Positions 10,963 to 22,253 are shown, counted from the stretch's first letter. The stretch is DNA of 64,000 bases from Eukaryota sp. TZLM1-RC (GCA_040285825.1 JAUPSS010000007.1:143156-207155), one strand, 5' to 3'. Made by a program: numbers and translations. Notes: a model not told the origin generated them from the letters alone.

Positions 10963-11500
10963 AAATAATGGTGATAAAGCCATTTTCCAATCTTTAAGTG
11001 AACATCCTGAATTGAATTTTTTGGTTCGTTTTTTCAGGTTGTCATATAGAGAAGAGTCATTGTGGTTAGTTCCTGGTTACAATTATCCTCTCATCTCATC
11101 AACAGGTATAAAGCAAGGAGATCCTGCGTCTCCTTTCTTTAGCAACATTGCCTGTGTAATCCTATTACCATGAAGTATTGAATAATGAAACATATGCCTA
11201 CCTGGACGAAGCTTACTTGTGTTTAAACAATGCTTCTGATCTTTCAGTTGAGTTTTCAAAAATTAATCTCACTTTGAACAAAAAAAGACCAAATTTTTTC
11301 GATGTGGTGACCCAGTTTTCGTGATAATGACTTTAAAACAATGGTTTTAAAGCCATGGTTCTTTTATCGGTAGTATTGCTGGACAAGAACCTCTATTAAA
11401 CGATTATGTTGAAACCAAAGTATTACCTTTGCTTGATCATCTCCATGGTTTGCCCCTGTAAACAAAGATATTATTCATTCGTTATTGCATCAACAGCAAA
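10963..11500 (+). pseudogene. 5'-truncated reverse transcriptase fragment
   Basis: Begins inside RT just after the expected first catalytic motif (NNGDKAIFQSLSEHPEL), then gives SSTGIKQGDPASPFF (RT motif with QGDP), a degenerate catalytic box AYLDEAYL where YxDD is expected, INLTLNKKR, and thumb segments EPLLNDYVETKVLPLLDHL. One frame change occurs near 11165. The abrupt start against the exonuclease domain is what a 5'-truncated target-primed insertion would leave. Confidence 0.7.
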
Positions 11501-11603
11501 GTACTGTATTTTTTACCTTCTGTGGCCTTCCCCCTTTCCTCATTAACTTTAGGATGAGTGAGTAACACTCAAACACTCCATATCCTTAGTGTCATGATTC
11601 TTG

Positions 11604-11820
11604 GAGGCAAAAAGGTAGACATCACGATATCTTTTCAAAACATCATTGTTGAACGTATGGAGATACACCGACATCAAGCACACTCGTCGGCTAAATTGAA
11701 GATCATTCAAAAATGAGATTATGGAATAATGCTTAAATTACAAGTAGAGTATCAATCCACACCATTAATGGACCAAGTTGCTAGAATAGAAAACTTAAAA
11801 AATAAAAAATAATTAAAATA
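11604..11820 (+). pseudogene. Possible REL-domain fragment, divergent
   Basis: A coherent frame gives KVDITISFQNIIVERMEIH, then AHSSAKLKIIQ and further residues. The DIT motif followed by an A..AK helix resembles the REL core. It follows the RT fragment in the same orientation, so it could be the C-terminus of the same element. Weak. Confidence 0.3.
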
Positions 11821-11899
11821 ATAGGAAAACAAAGAATTCAAAACCAAAGAATTCAAAAGACTTTACAAATCACTTGGCTTTGAGTTAGAAACCTACAAA

Positions 11900-12070
11900 A
11901 ATCCAAAAGCATGTAGACTATACAGATACACGTAATCAGATCTTTCATGACCGTAATCAACTTCAAACAGTTAAAAACTAAATGATTGATGATTACTCAG
12001 TCGTTCATGTATTTATGATGGACCCTAAATAAAGAGAAATACTCTCAATATTTGGTAGAGACCCTGATAA
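11900..12070 (+). repeat. Dispersed repeat, copy 1 (about 165 bp)
   Basis: Shares an almost colinear match with 23843-24016, from CATGTAGACTATACAGA through CTCAATATTTGGTAGAGAC. Non-coding and AT-rich. No clear terminal repeats. Confidence 0.7.
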
Positions 12071-13720
12071 ACATCTGCAAATATGTGACAATGACAAAAA
12101 CTAAGTCAATGATCAGTAAACGAAATCCTAAAATTATGTAAACTCATAACAATTGAAAGATGACAAGGAACTTAAACTTAAGAGGCTTGGGTTGGTAACA
12201 AAAACTGCTGGGTATAGACAATTCAGAATTAATTAAAGCAATAAAAACAACGCGAACAGCAAAGTTAACAAAAATAAATGTACAGTAATCAATCAAAAGA
12301 AACAAAACACAATTAATTAGGAAAAATCAAGAAACCTGAAAACCATACATATACTTATTTACCAAAGACCTCATTTAGATTAAAATAAATATAAAAATAA
12401 ACGACAGAAATATAATCTAAATAGGCAAATCTTAGGCAACAAAAATATTTTAAAAGAACAAGTAAAACAACTAGAATGGTAATGAAAATTTTTCCAAATT
12501 AAAGTAGCTATTTGTGGTGGTCTTAACAATAGTCTACTTTCACTATAAGTAATCATGACCAATTATAAAATAAATAACAAACTCAGTTAAATAATACTAG
12601 AGCAAAATAAAAAAAATAAAAAAAAATAAAAAAATTCAGTAACGGCAAAGCACTTGGGACTAAATGATTTCATATTGGTGCTCAAGTGATACTTATGAAC
12701 AATATGATTCGAATCAACAATAACTGAAAATTCGAGTCAAAATACCAATAAAGCATGTGAACCAAACAAATGGTGTCATGTAGGGGTTTGAATCTCGGGT
12801 GTGAGCTCAAAACCAACAGTCGAGCGTTCGATTCCCAGTGAAGGCGAAAAATAAAAATGATTTGATAAGCAAAAAAATGTAGAAAGTGAGTGCGAGAAGG
12901 GTGCGAAAGGAGTGCGAGAGGAGAGAAACTGTTAGACAAACAAGCAAGTCAAAGTGATAGGAATGTGACTCAAGTGGTAAAACATTGAATCGATCCACTA
13001 GAAGGAAATCTAGGTGGAAACAAGTGAGATTAGTAGTCAGTGCAGAGAAGTGAGAGAGAGCAAAGTCATCAAGAGAGAAGGAAAGAAAAACAATGCATCG
13101 AGTAATGTGAAGCATGTAACGTAGAGTAAAGTAAAGGATTGTATGAATGATGAAGGGTGGTTTGAACACTGTAGCAGTCAAAGTTAATACGGTACATGAT
13201 AATATATGTCTACATTGATGTTGACAACAGTGAAAACAAAAGTTTTTGAATTCCACATGTTCCTATGTTAACTCTTTGATCATCGATGATGATTGAACAG
13301 AATGAAACGTAGAGATTCGGTATCTGATAGTCATGTAGAAACTCTGAAGATGCCAGAAGACAGTAGTGTTTGAAAACCAAACGTGCCAGTGTCAAATGGT
13401 AAGTAGTTTTAAGAAAAAATATGCCATCAGGTCTTGAAGAGGTGTTTGTTAAAGCCAAGGAAGAAATAGAGCAGCAGGGGTGGAATGGATATATGGAGAA
13501 CTTATGTAAGAACACATCCGATCCGAAAATCAAGCGTTTTTCACTGATTTTATGGCGCTCTTGTTGTTGTTGTTGAACTTAAATTGAATTAGTAGGTTTC
13601 TTTGTATTTTGACTGATGACGTGATACTCGTTCATGAATCAGTTTTATTAATAAACTTAGATTTCTCTTTCTCCTTCGTGTGTTCATCTGCCTAACGGCA
13701 TCACTCTCGAATTCAATTTG
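12071..13720. other. Long AT-rich stretch without recognisable gene
   Basis: Contains A-rich runs (12590-12640) and a purine-rich region (12860-13100). Two strings resembling tRNA B boxes lie at 12785-12796 and 12825-12836, but no tRNA folds from them. The open minus-strand frames here (for example 12807-13256) have no ATG-anchored domain and look like composition artefacts. Confidence 0.4.
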
Positions 13721-13724
13721 CCAT

Positions 13725-13870
13725 TATTAATAGTTTACCTCGGTTTTTCAATCGAATTAGAGAAGCTTTAGCTAGACAGCAAGCAGATCAAGAATATGTA
13801 GAGAAAATCTTGGTTCAATGATTTTCGTCCCTTTAGTTATGAATTAATTTATTTAAGTGTACATGTTCAT
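13725..13870 (+). pseudogene. Retroelement 3' tail (REL C-terminus and 3' UTR)
   Basis: Only the last part of the REL domain (FFNRIREALARQQADQ in related copies) and the conserved 3' UTR ending near TGTACATGTTCATTAA remain. The same tail occurs at 26990, 33850 and 38512. Confidence 0.65.
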
Positions 13871-14319
13871 TAATTATTTATAGATTTTTCAAACTGGATT
13901 AATTCCATTTCTCAACTGATTTCGGTATGATTTATTGATGATTAATGAAGATTTCACTTCAGCTAAATGCCCTCTTTGTTTTGACAAGGTTGACGCGTTT
14001 TTGAGAGCAATAAATTCGAAATTCTATAGGAGAGAAAAGATTCCACTTACCTAGCAATAGTCATGAATTCAGTAACAAAGGCTCAACAAAGCTGTTCAAT
14101 AGAAAAAAGCTAACACTCGTTAGTATGTTTGCAATTGCAGAAACCAAAACGAGTGCTAATGAAATGCCACAATGTCTTTGTAGTAGATAGTTTGAGTATT
14201 AACTTCACATGAAAATTGTGCTCATAAGAATTTCCTTTTTGAAAGGGCTTTGATTGAATCCTATTCCATCAATTTATCAAACAACTTCCAAACAAGACTC
14301 CCATCTTTAGTTATACATC

Positions 14320-15966
14320 ATGTCGTCTTTTCCAGTATCTCCTTGCCGTCTGATTTCTCTCTCTGAACTCTCCATTGACCGTGAAAATGCAGTGATTGGT
14401 CGAGGTGGTTTCTCTACTGTTCACGCCGCAAAGTGGTTCTCCCACGATGTCGCCGTCAAACTCATTGCTCTCACAGATGAAGGGGAGAGCAAACTCAAGA
14501 AGGAGATAGGCCTCCTCTCCCTCCTTAACCACCCTGGCATTATCCGCGTCTATGGAGTTACATACATAAACGGCAAGATGGGTATTGTCATGGATCGGGC
14601 CTCTTCTTCCCTCCACACACCCTCCCCTCTATCTCGCACGTCCCTCTCTCACGCCATTTCAATTACCTCCACTCTTTACTTCCTCCATTCCAATAACTTA
14701 ATCCATAGAGATTTAAAGCCACAGAACATTCTTATGGTTGGTGGTCGTCCTAGAATCTCTGACTTTGGAACTTCCAAAATTATCACCGATACCGCCACTC
14801 TCAACACCATTTATGCCATCACCCCTAAATATGCTGCATTGGAAGCTTTTGATAATAATTCAAGCAAGGAAAGCGATGTCTATTCCCTAGGGGTAATTCT
14901 ATATGAATTACTTACAAATAAAGTCGCTTTTGAGGGAATTAACTCTCAAGTAGCTTTATTAGGAGCCAAATATAATGGTACTAAGTTACCATTTGATGAA
15001 ACAACTCCTGTTTTATTACAAGAAATTATTAATAAATGTTTGGATAGTGATCCATCAAGAAGGCCTGGTATTAACCAAATTTTGGAGGTATTGAATGATT
15101 TGACAAGTGAAGTTGGAATTGATGAAAATTTGGTAATTGAAAATAATAATTTTAATAATAATGAATTAAATAATTTCAATTTAAGACAAGAAATTCAACA
15201 ATTAACTGAATTAAATCATAAAAAGGATGAAGAAATCGCGGTCCAACTTTTAAAAATTCAGGTTCTAAATGCTAGAATTGAGGATTTAAATTGCCAAATT
15301 CAAGATTTACAAGGTGAAGGTCAATTTAAAAACAAACTAATTCAATCATCATCATTAATTAGGGTTTGTTTATGGGCTTGGTCGGGTGTTGAAAATGATA
15401 TAACTGAAAAAATTCAAAAAGGATTTAGGCTAAATTGGCCTAACTGTGAGGTACAAATTACTTCTTCTAATGAACCAAATTTAAACAACATTGATAATTT
15501 TGATCTTGTTTTGTATAATTCTGCAGATTTAACAATTCATGCCACACTACTTCAACAAATAGTAGAAGCTGGCAAAGGTTTGGTATTGTTTAGTTGTAAT
15601 GGATGTCGGGTTAAGAGTGACTTTAAATATGGAGCATTCAAGGGTTTGAGTGGTCGGAGAGAGATTGGCTCTTTCATTGAACTTGGTAACTCTAACCAGA
15701 ATGATTTAATAATGAAATCAGTAAACTCTTTTTCTTGTAAGTATCGTGCAGAATACACTTCCATCAACCCTGAATTTCAAACAGTTGCTACCTTGAAAAA
15801 TGGAGATCCTTTGGTGTTGAAGAGTGAATATAACAAAAGTAGAGTGGTGGATTTTGCCTCAGATGGTCATAGTAATGATATTGGTTATAGTGGATGGAAA
15901 AGCTCCACAGATGGTCATTTATTGCTAGCAAATTCAATAGTTTGGGTTTCTGGAAGGAATGGCTAA
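14320..15966 (+). CDS. TKL-like protein kinase with coiled coil and C-terminal amidotransferase-like domain
   Basis: 548 residues from ATG, uninterrupted. The kinase domain spans about residues 10-262: glycine loop GRGGFSTV (27-34), ATP-anchoring K47 in VAVK, helix-C E62, catalytic HRDLKPQN (129-136), DFG (148-150), an ALE in place of the usual APE (173-175), and DVYSLG. All catalytic residues are present, so it should be active; the overall look is tyrosine-kinase-like Ser/Thr. A coiled coil follows (about 287-335). Residues 347-548 form a separate domain with GKGLVLF and STDGHLLLANSIVW, shared with the RING protein at 51120. It resembles ThuA/glutamine-amidotransferase-like folds, but no catalytic triad is assigned. 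TAATAAAC at the stop suggests a very short 3' UTR. Confidence 0.9.
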   Translation: MSSFPVSPCRLISLSELSIDRENAVIGRGGFSTVHAAKWFSHDVAVKLIALTDEGESKLKKEIGLLSLLNHPGIIRVYGVTYINGKMGIVMDRASSSLHTPSPLSRTSLSHAISITSTLYFLHSNNLIHRDLKPQNILMVGGRPRISDFGTSKIITDTATLNTIYAITPKYAALEAFDNNSSKESDVYSLGVILYELLTNKVAFEGINSQVALLGAKYNGTKLPFDETTPVLLQEIINKCLDSDPSRRPGINQILEVLNDLTSEVGIDENLVIENNNFNNNELNNFNLRQEIQQLTELNHKKDEEIAVQLLKIQVLNARIEDLNCQIQDLQGEGQFKNKLIQSSSLIRVCLWAWSGVENDITEKIQKGFRLNWPNCEVQITSSNEPNLNNIDNFDLVLYNSADLTIHATLLQQIVEAGKGLVLFSCNGCRVKSDFKYGAFKGLSGRREIGSFIELGNSNQNDLIMKSVNSFSCKYRAEYTSINPEFQTVATLKNGDPLVLKSEYNKSRVVDFASDGHSNDIGYSGWKSSTDGHLLLANSIVWVSGRNG

Positions 15967-15970
15967 TAAA
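15965..15970 (+). promoter_or_regulatory. Poly(A) signal AATAAA overlapping the kinase stop codon
   Basis: The stop TAA is part of TAATAAA, so AATAAA starts at the second base of the stop. Confidence 0.45.
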
Positions 15971-16201
15971 CTTACCTTTTGCTTTTGCTTTAGGTTTAAT
16001 TTAAATGTTTTCGTCTTTTTGGTGTATTTTGCTTCTAATCAATTAAATTGACAGCTCAACCTACAACAATCAGTGAAATACTCTGAAAAGACCTTACAAA
16101 CAGTGCTATGAAACAGTGCTATGAAACAGTGCTATGACATTATTGTTTATATAATTGAGTTGATTTATCAAATACCGAATAAAAAATCATCAAATACACA
16201 A

Positions 16202-16750
16202 CTAAAGCTCCACATCCTCAAAACCTGCCTTTCCTACATCAAAACAATTTATTTTCAAAGATTCAGAAAATTTTCCAAAAGAAGACAGTGAATCAGAAAT
16301 CAGTTTTACCATTTCCTTAATGATAGAAATTACAATCCTGTTTTGCCAGTAAACACGATGGAAAATTCTTCCAGTTCTTTCCTTCACAACAACAACAAAA
16401 TCCTCAAGGAAAGCCATTGCAGCCTTACCTAAAGAACTGAACAAGGAAAAACAAAGAGACAGAAACAATATTGGACATGAGAATTTTCATTTACAGAAAC
16501 AATAGGTTACGTATTTAGCGTTTTTGTATCTTTTGTCAGCAAGAAGAGAATTATTTACATCTGAATTTATGAAAGTTTCGTAAGAAGAATTAGAAGGGTC
16601 AATGGACATGGCGTCTAAAATAGTAGAACTACCATTTAAACCGGGAACAACTAGATCACCTCTTGTCAGACCCATAGAAGCTCTGTTGTAACGCGTACTA
16701 TCAATATTGGGATCATCAAGAATTAATTTTGATAGCAAAAGCTCTGAAAA
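16202..16750 (-). pseudogene. Retroelement REL-domain fragment, subfamily B
   Basis: Read on the minus strand: NRASMGLTRGDLVVPGLNG (RGD motif), then ILDAMSIDPSN (second acidic motif), a lysine-containing helix, and after a frame change near 16480 LFSSLGKAAMAFLEDF and VYWQNRIVISI. Ends GFEDVEL plus a stop. Nearly the same sequence is at 48160-48700, also on the minus strand. Confidence 0.7.
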
Positions 16751-18397
16751 GAATCTACTCTATATGATTTGCACATTACATAACTTTGGTTTCTGACATT
16801 GACATGGACTTTGTTTAGTTCAAAAAATGAGTAAGCAAAAGAAGTTTACCACATCAACTTGTTGAATGATTAGCAAAATTGTTTGGCCATAGAAAACAAC
16901 GAAAACACATGTTTAAAAGCAAAGTTGCGAACCATCTTACGAACTCCGGAGGTGTCAAAGGTTGTTCTTCTCCCCCACCAGACCTGGTTTCTAGTATATC
17001 TACTTCTAAAGCCAAAAAACTGGAAAATAACATCAGACAGCTCGAAACTGAGGCTCTACACCTACTTACTTCTCCTCCATCTACACCTCTTCCTTTGTTT
17101 TCTCTCGAATCCCTTGAAGGTAAACGCCGTAGTACTGACATTTCCTCACAGTGTCACGATCAACTTTCGACAAATGGCAATGATGTTGAAGTTCTTGGGG
17201 TACTGGAACCAGCTAAGAAAATCCGTCGACAATTGAGTTTGAAAGAAAGCTTTAGTCCAAGTTACAAGAAAGAAGCTGACCTGGCGATACTTAAGTTCTT
17301 TCTCAAATTTAAAGTGCCTTTCTATGCAGCATCTTCAAATGAATACAAGACTATGGTTCAAGCAATCAATGTTGTGGAAAAAGATTATAAACCCCCTTCC
17401 ACCAAAAGACTTTCTGGATCAATGATAGATGAGTATCATTCATCAATTATAGACAATTTATCGGTAATTGTTGATATGTTCGATCATACAGGAGTTAGCC
17501 TTGTTTCTGATGGATGGAGCGATCGTCAATCACGTCCTTTGATAAACCTACTTGCAGTAACTCCTACTGGTTCTATGTTTTTAACAGCCTTCGACACATC
17601 CGGAGGTGAAAACAATTCTGAATTTATTGCTGAAATAATTTCCAAATATTTGCAACATCAAAATGACAAAATCTCTATCAAAGTTGACTCAGTTATTCAA
17701 ATTGTCACGGACAACGCCCCAAGTTGTGTTGCAGCAGGAAAGATACTAGAAAAATCCATTCCATTGTTCTTTACCGGATGTGCTGCACACTCAATTGATT
17801 GAATCCTGTTTGCGTTTTCCAAACTGGATTTCATTAAAGCAATTATAACCGATTCAGTTAGAAACGGTCATTTTGTTATGAACCATCAAATTGTGAAGCA
17901 CATACTGTTGAAAAAGGCCAATCTTCTTCTTGTCAAGCCCGGAGAAACAAGATTCGCTACGAATTACTTGGTTTTAGAGCGTCTTTTGCACTTAAAAAGC
18001 CAAATGAAGGAAACTGTCATCGATAGAAGATTCGATAAATGGATCACAAAACAGAAACCAAAAACGAAACAAAAGGCTGCAGCTGTTACCAACATAATAC
18101 TGAATGATGACTACGGTTACTGGGAACAGATGAATCAAATTGTAGAGCTTTTTCAACCAATTTATGGTGTCTTGCGGTTAGTAGACTCCGACCGTCCCGT
18201 ACTGTCAAAGGTTTATCCTGAAATGCAAAAACTAGAAAAATTGGTAAATGGTTTGGCTGAAACCCATAGTTTGTGGACTAGGGACAGAGTTCAATCACTG
18301 ACGAATCTTCTCCAACTTCGATTCTCAAAAATGTTTAATGACTTACACTATGTTGGTTATATGTAATATATGTTATTGGTTATATGTAATTTCTTTT

Positions 18398-18516
18398 ACT
18401 GTTAAATAGAACAACGCACCCTGCACCCGCACCACACCACTTTCTTCACGCACTGAGGGTACGGGGTGCGCACCCAGCACGAACCCGTGCACCCCGCACC
18501 GCCGAACACTGTTAAA
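18398..18516 (-). repeat. GC-rich insert inside the hAT gene, flanked by 9-bp direct repeats
   Basis: A block at 18411-18507 is far richer in G+C than anything nearby. Its right edge on the minus strand reads CAGTGTTCGGCGGTGCGG, which resembles hAT-family terminal repeats, and GCACCC/GCACCG units recur inside it. ACTGTTAAA occurs on both sides (18398-18406 and 18508-18516). It looks like a small non-autonomous hAT-type insertion or an element end. Confidence 0.45.
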
Positions 18517-18529
18517 AACACTGCCTCCC

Positions 18530-18800
18530 AGGATTCAATATAGAGGGTTTCAAAAAGTGAATATCTTCAACAACCAAAAGGGCGACTTCGGATGTCTAGT
18601 CTGTGGCAATATCAAGAACTCTAATTTTTGTACACGTTGAAAAGATAGCCATATCTTCTCATGTTCCAAAATTTAGGACACCATTAACCTCGAAGAGATT
18701 TTGCGGTATTACTTCTCTAAGAAACAGAAGCAATGAAAAAGGGAGAAGAAATTGAAAGAATTGTCAACCTCACTGATACGATTGTATTGGAAAAGTAAAA
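18530..18800 (+). other. Zinc-finger-like coding remnant of unknown family
   Basis: A plus-strand frame gives GDFGCLVCGNIKNSNFCTR, an in-frame TGA, then KDSHIFSCS: a C-x2-C...C...H...C pattern with an aromatic-to-stop lesion. It lies between the two halves of the hAT transposase. Not assigned. Confidence 0.3.
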
Positions 18801-19800
18801 CCAACCGAAATCAGGTCATTATGAGTTCAAATTATCCCTATAAATAATACTGAGGACGAATAAACTCAGTTTGGGACAACCTGAAATTTATTCTAGCTGC
18901 TGTTGGGCCATGAATTTCATTGTTGCGTATTTGTGATGATCAGGCTGTTGTTTTTTCTTTCTTTGGGCAAATGGTGTCACCAGACCAAGTATGAAGCAAT
19001 CAATGGATTAGAGAGCAAAATCCATTAATGCAGAGTTACGCACACCACACTTTACGAAAAACGAGGTCAAAGCAAAAATTGATGAGATGGAAAAAATGGC
19101 CACAGCTTGTCTCGACTACCTTTCGTCTCCATGTGTCATTTTTGCTAGAATTCTAAATCCCCCACTCCATAATTATGATCAGCGCGTCTTTCAAGACACA
19201 GTCCTCCTTCAAATGTTACGTTCTTATTTTAATGAAATTTTCCCGGGGTATTCTCTAGAGCTTAACTCTGAGCTGTCTTCTGTTATTGAGTCTGGGTAAT
19301 CTTTTTTAAATACCAATGACCTTTCTCCTCATACCTAGTAAAACTCTCATGCCCAAGCTTCTTACCCTATACTTTCACAACTCGCTTCTCGAATCAACAG
19401 AAATACTGCCTCTGCATCATCTGCTGAGCACAATTGGTCCACCTTTGATCAGAAACTACCAAAAAGACGAAGTAGGCCCTCATCAACTTTATCAAACGAC
19501 TCTGTAACCGTTACTATCAACTTTCCTCTTCTGCAACAAGAACCACGGAGGATTACGATGAACAGACTTGTAGTCATTCTAACTAGATCAACGCAGGAAA
19601 TTATGTTCAACGAAGAACAGATCTTTTCTCTTTTAATTATTGATGACGAAGTGATTCGTCTTGATGAATTGGTTTTGGCATTAATTCCAAATGATGAAGT
19701 TGTAGAAGGTGAAGTTCTAGTTGAAGATAAAATAGACGACCGTAAAGAGCTGAAAGATCAGTGGATCTATTCTGTGGGAAGTCTGATTTGATGATCCCTA

Positions 19801-20454
19801 CTCGAAGGACATCTAGGACTTAATTGTTTTGTTATTATAAAGAAATGTTACTGATAATTTTTTTTATTTAATGGTCAATCTACAACTTACTCGTTAAAAT
19901 GCTCAAATGTGGCGCTATTGTGATGTGATTGTTGGGATTCGCCACTTTGTTTGGAAGTCATTCATTGTTCATGCAAATTCGACATATTTGTCATTTTACA
20001 TTATGTTTATGTTATGTTGAGTTTAAAAAAAGTAATGTTTGAAGCATAGCAAAGAGAGATTTATTAGTGTTGAATTATCTGTGTTTGAAAATTGAAATAA
20101 TCCAATAATAAATCATAAATTTTGCTACCACCCTGCGTCAAAGTTCCTTCCTCTCCATCATGATTGTTGAACACCTCCCTTATCACGGTCCAGGCCCTCC
20201 TATTGCTTTCTTACCCATTATATCATACTGCTCTACGTTGTCTCCTTCATTGTTGACTCCACTGAAAGTTTTGCCACTAAAAACGTCATCCTTTGAAACA
20301 TCCTTTTGGAGACAAATTGGTTCAATTCTCACAAACATCTTGTTTCTTGTTCAATTTGACTTGACTATCAGCAGATGTTGACATTTCTCTTCTCGTGAAA
20401 AGCTTGCTGTCGCCTTTAAAACGCTCTTGGAGCATCACAAACGGCCGCTTAGTT
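19801..20454. other. Mostly empty; short plus-strand frame of unknown nature
   Basis: 19801-20150 shows nothing coding. From 20160 a 73-codon frame has an ATG but no recognisable domain. The later part runs into the RT fragment that follows. Confidence 0.3.
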
Positions 20455-20640
20455 TCAAAACCCCATTTTTGTGGTACAGATCTTGGTGGTGTTGATTTTT
20501 ATAAATCAAGCTACCTTTGTAAAGCTGCATTTATTGCAGGTGTTGAAAATTTGATCTTGAATTTGTGAATCGTTTTCCAGAAAAAATTGATTTCATTAAA
20601 AACTGTGGCAGTTCTTATCTAAGTTCTATGTAAGAAAAGA
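20455..20640 (+). pseudogene. RT thumb fragment
   Basis: Encodes LGGVDFYKSSYLCKAAFIAG and, after a frame change, EFVNRFPEKIDF. This corresponds position by position to LGGIGFTKSSILCQSAF and EFSRRFPDD in the RT at 47173, so it is the same retroelement family. Confidence 0.6.
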
Positions 20641-20872
20641 CCACTGCCATGAGAATGAGATGTTTCTTATGGTCATGTTCGGTACCAAATGATTGAAAAA
20701 TCATGTCCGTACTCTGTGCAATTTGGTGGCCTTGGCTAGCTTTATTGTAATATTAGTTTAGATTAGTTTATAAAGTTCTAGTTTATTCTAATTTTATATT
20801 CAATTGCGCTCTAGAGCTTAAGTCGAAGGAAGCCCTTTGGCATTCGTACACCTGTTTACAACTAGGTATGCT

Positions 20873-21255
20873 ATGTCTAACCCCCGCAGATCATCAATAC
20901 GTATTGGATCCACTTCGGTGTACTCAAAAGACGCTTCCGAGCCTGGTAGCACTGATCCTCCTCCAGCTCAACACTTGAGTTCTTCCTCGCAAACTCCTCA
21001 GTTGGGAACAGAACTATTCTCTACTGGTGAGGGAAGTGTAAATTCTCCTCATGCACAGAGTCAAGCCAACCAATATTTGAAGATCAAAACCAAATGATCA
21101 ATGCAGGAGTTGAACTTATGGAAGACAGTCCATCTTCCATCCCAGCCAACGAACTAATTGCTGACCTTTCCCCTTTTGAGACCCACCAAGTCACCCATGA
21201 TTACGACGAAAGGATTGGAAGAAGGATTGGACCTTATCTTCCCATTGAAGAGTAA
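20873..21255 (+). pseudogene. ORF1-like, Ser/Pro-rich, with one frame change
   Basis: Starts MSNPRRSSIRIGS at ATG 20873. The product is rich in Ser, Pro and Gln. After a frame change near 21085 it continues MEDSPSSIPANELIADLSPFE and ends PYLPIEE plus TAA at about 21255. The DLSPFE motif recalls the ORF at 6920. No known domain; ORF1 of a mobile element is a guess from this resemblance and from the short LTR 300 bp downstream. Confidence 0.3.
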
Positions 21256-21557
21256 TTATAATGAATGATTTCGTGCGATGCAACCCGCAACCATCCTATC
21301 CCGAACGCAATATTTTGGGTTATTTTAGGACTAGTAGCTACTGAGGTCAATACTTCCCAATTCTGATGTAGAATCGACCAAAAATATTGTGTCTATTCAG
21401 AAAAAACCAAAACTATGGTAGATGGTAATGAAAAGTGTGGTGGGTGCTCGTTTTTTGATAACGTTTCATTTCGAGAGCGGCGTTTGGGTGAAGTTTTGTC
21501 TTTTCTTACAAACTGAAGCTAAAGCAATAGAAGTTTCGTACAATTATTCTGTTTACT

Positions 21558-21636
21558 TGTTGGCGCCCTAAGGCTTATATCATATGATCAGAAAATAAAT
21601 CAGACCTTCTTCAACCACATAAGACTTTAGGCAACA
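21558..21636 (+). mobile_element. Very short LTR (79 bp), copy 2
   Basis: TGTTGGCGCC...GGCAACA with an internal AATAAA. It is followed by the same leader as copy 1 (ATAATTATTGGCCATTTTAA). Left similarity to copy 1 stops exactly at TGTTG. Confidence 0.6.
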
Positions 21637-21720
21637 ATAATTATTGGCCATTTTAAAGTCAAGCTATACCATTAATAACTTCAGCATTCACACAGCAACA
21701 GCCAATTAGATATCCTTTAG

Positions 21721-21845
21721 TATGTCAGACATCTTTCAGAAAAACTCTGACTCCACCCATTCACCCAACATGTAACACCAGGATACACAACAACCACATA
21801 CAAAATGAAGGTTGACGAGGAAACGGACCCGCATCCACCTCCCCT
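21721..21845 (+). pseudogene. ORF1 start of short-LTR element copy 2, broken
   Basis: Begins MSDIFQKNSDSTHSPNM, then an in-frame stop, and later a segment matching the repeated acidic/proline unit of copy 1 (ETDPHPPPLK). It is cut off at about 21845 where an REL-domain fragment begins. Confidence 0.5.
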
Positions 21846-21849
21846 AAAA

Positions 21850-22170
21850 TAAATAATTAAAATTGCTTTTGATGTCACCATAGTTGGAGGATATGGTAAT
21901 AATTGGACTGATGCTTTTTCGAAAGCTTATTCTGATAAGATTGCAAAGTATTCAATTTTAAAAGAATTAAATTTAATTAACCAAATTGTTCCTCTCGTTT
22001 TTAGTGTTCATGGGGGTTTTTACACTAAAACAAAAATACTATTTGACCAATTTGGATGGAATGAGGTAGCAGATGAAATTAGTTGTATAATTTTGAAGAA
22101 TAGCTTTAAATGTCACAGTGCTTTTAATTATATACTTCAAAAGAAAAGAGAAGATCGTCAATGTTGGTAG
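21850..22170 (+). pseudogene. Retroelement REL-domain fragment, subfamily A
   Basis: Encodes AFDVTIVGGYGNNWTDAF, then KIAKYSILKELNL, then PLVFSVHGGF, closely parallel to the fragment at 8030. It is uninterrupted for about 105 codons and ends at a TAG near 22170. Truncated on the N-terminal side directly against the short-LTR ORF remnant. Confidence 0.65.
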
Positions 22171-22253
22171 GTAGTTGTTTTTTAGTATTCAAGTAGTTTC
22201 TTCTTAATTTTCAATAAAAGTCGTTCAGGAAAGAAGAAACTTTATATGTATTT

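Larger units (their letters stand above)
16879..19800 (+). pseudogene. hAT-like transposase, nearly complete but interrupted
   Basis: Residues from 16879 give the DUF659/hAT core: SDGWSDRQSRPLINLLAV, an IVTDNAPSCVAAGK motif with a catalytic-type D, and FTGCAAHSID. One in-frame TGA at 17800-17802 then interrupts it, and the same frame continues (ILFAFSKLDF and on) to 18366. After an interruption at 18367-18880 the C-terminal part resumes at 19087 (IFARILNPPLHNYD) and ends with the dimerisation motif SASSAEHNWSTFDQKL at about 19425. The tail to 19791 is acidic and unassigned. No matching inverted ends were found around the whole element. Confidence 0.8.

Noticed and set aside
12785-12836. Two tRNA B-box-like strings (GGTTTGAATCTC and GCGTTCGATTCCC)
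   Set aside because: The flanking bases do not form a 5-bp T stem or an acceptor stem, and no properly spaced A box precedes them. An A-box-like TGACTCAAGTGG at 12966 lies downstream instead.
12807-13533. Long minus-strand open frames of 149 and 107 codons
   Set aside because: The complementary strand is purine-rich, which suppresses stops on the minus strand by composition. The products are low-complexity hydrophobic runs without domains.
20873-21255. N-terminus of an MCM helicase subunit (Ser/Pro-rich start, then an acidic segment)
   Set aside because: No MCM core, zinc finger or AAA motif follows, and the DLSPFE motif and nearby short LTR point to a mobile-element ORF.
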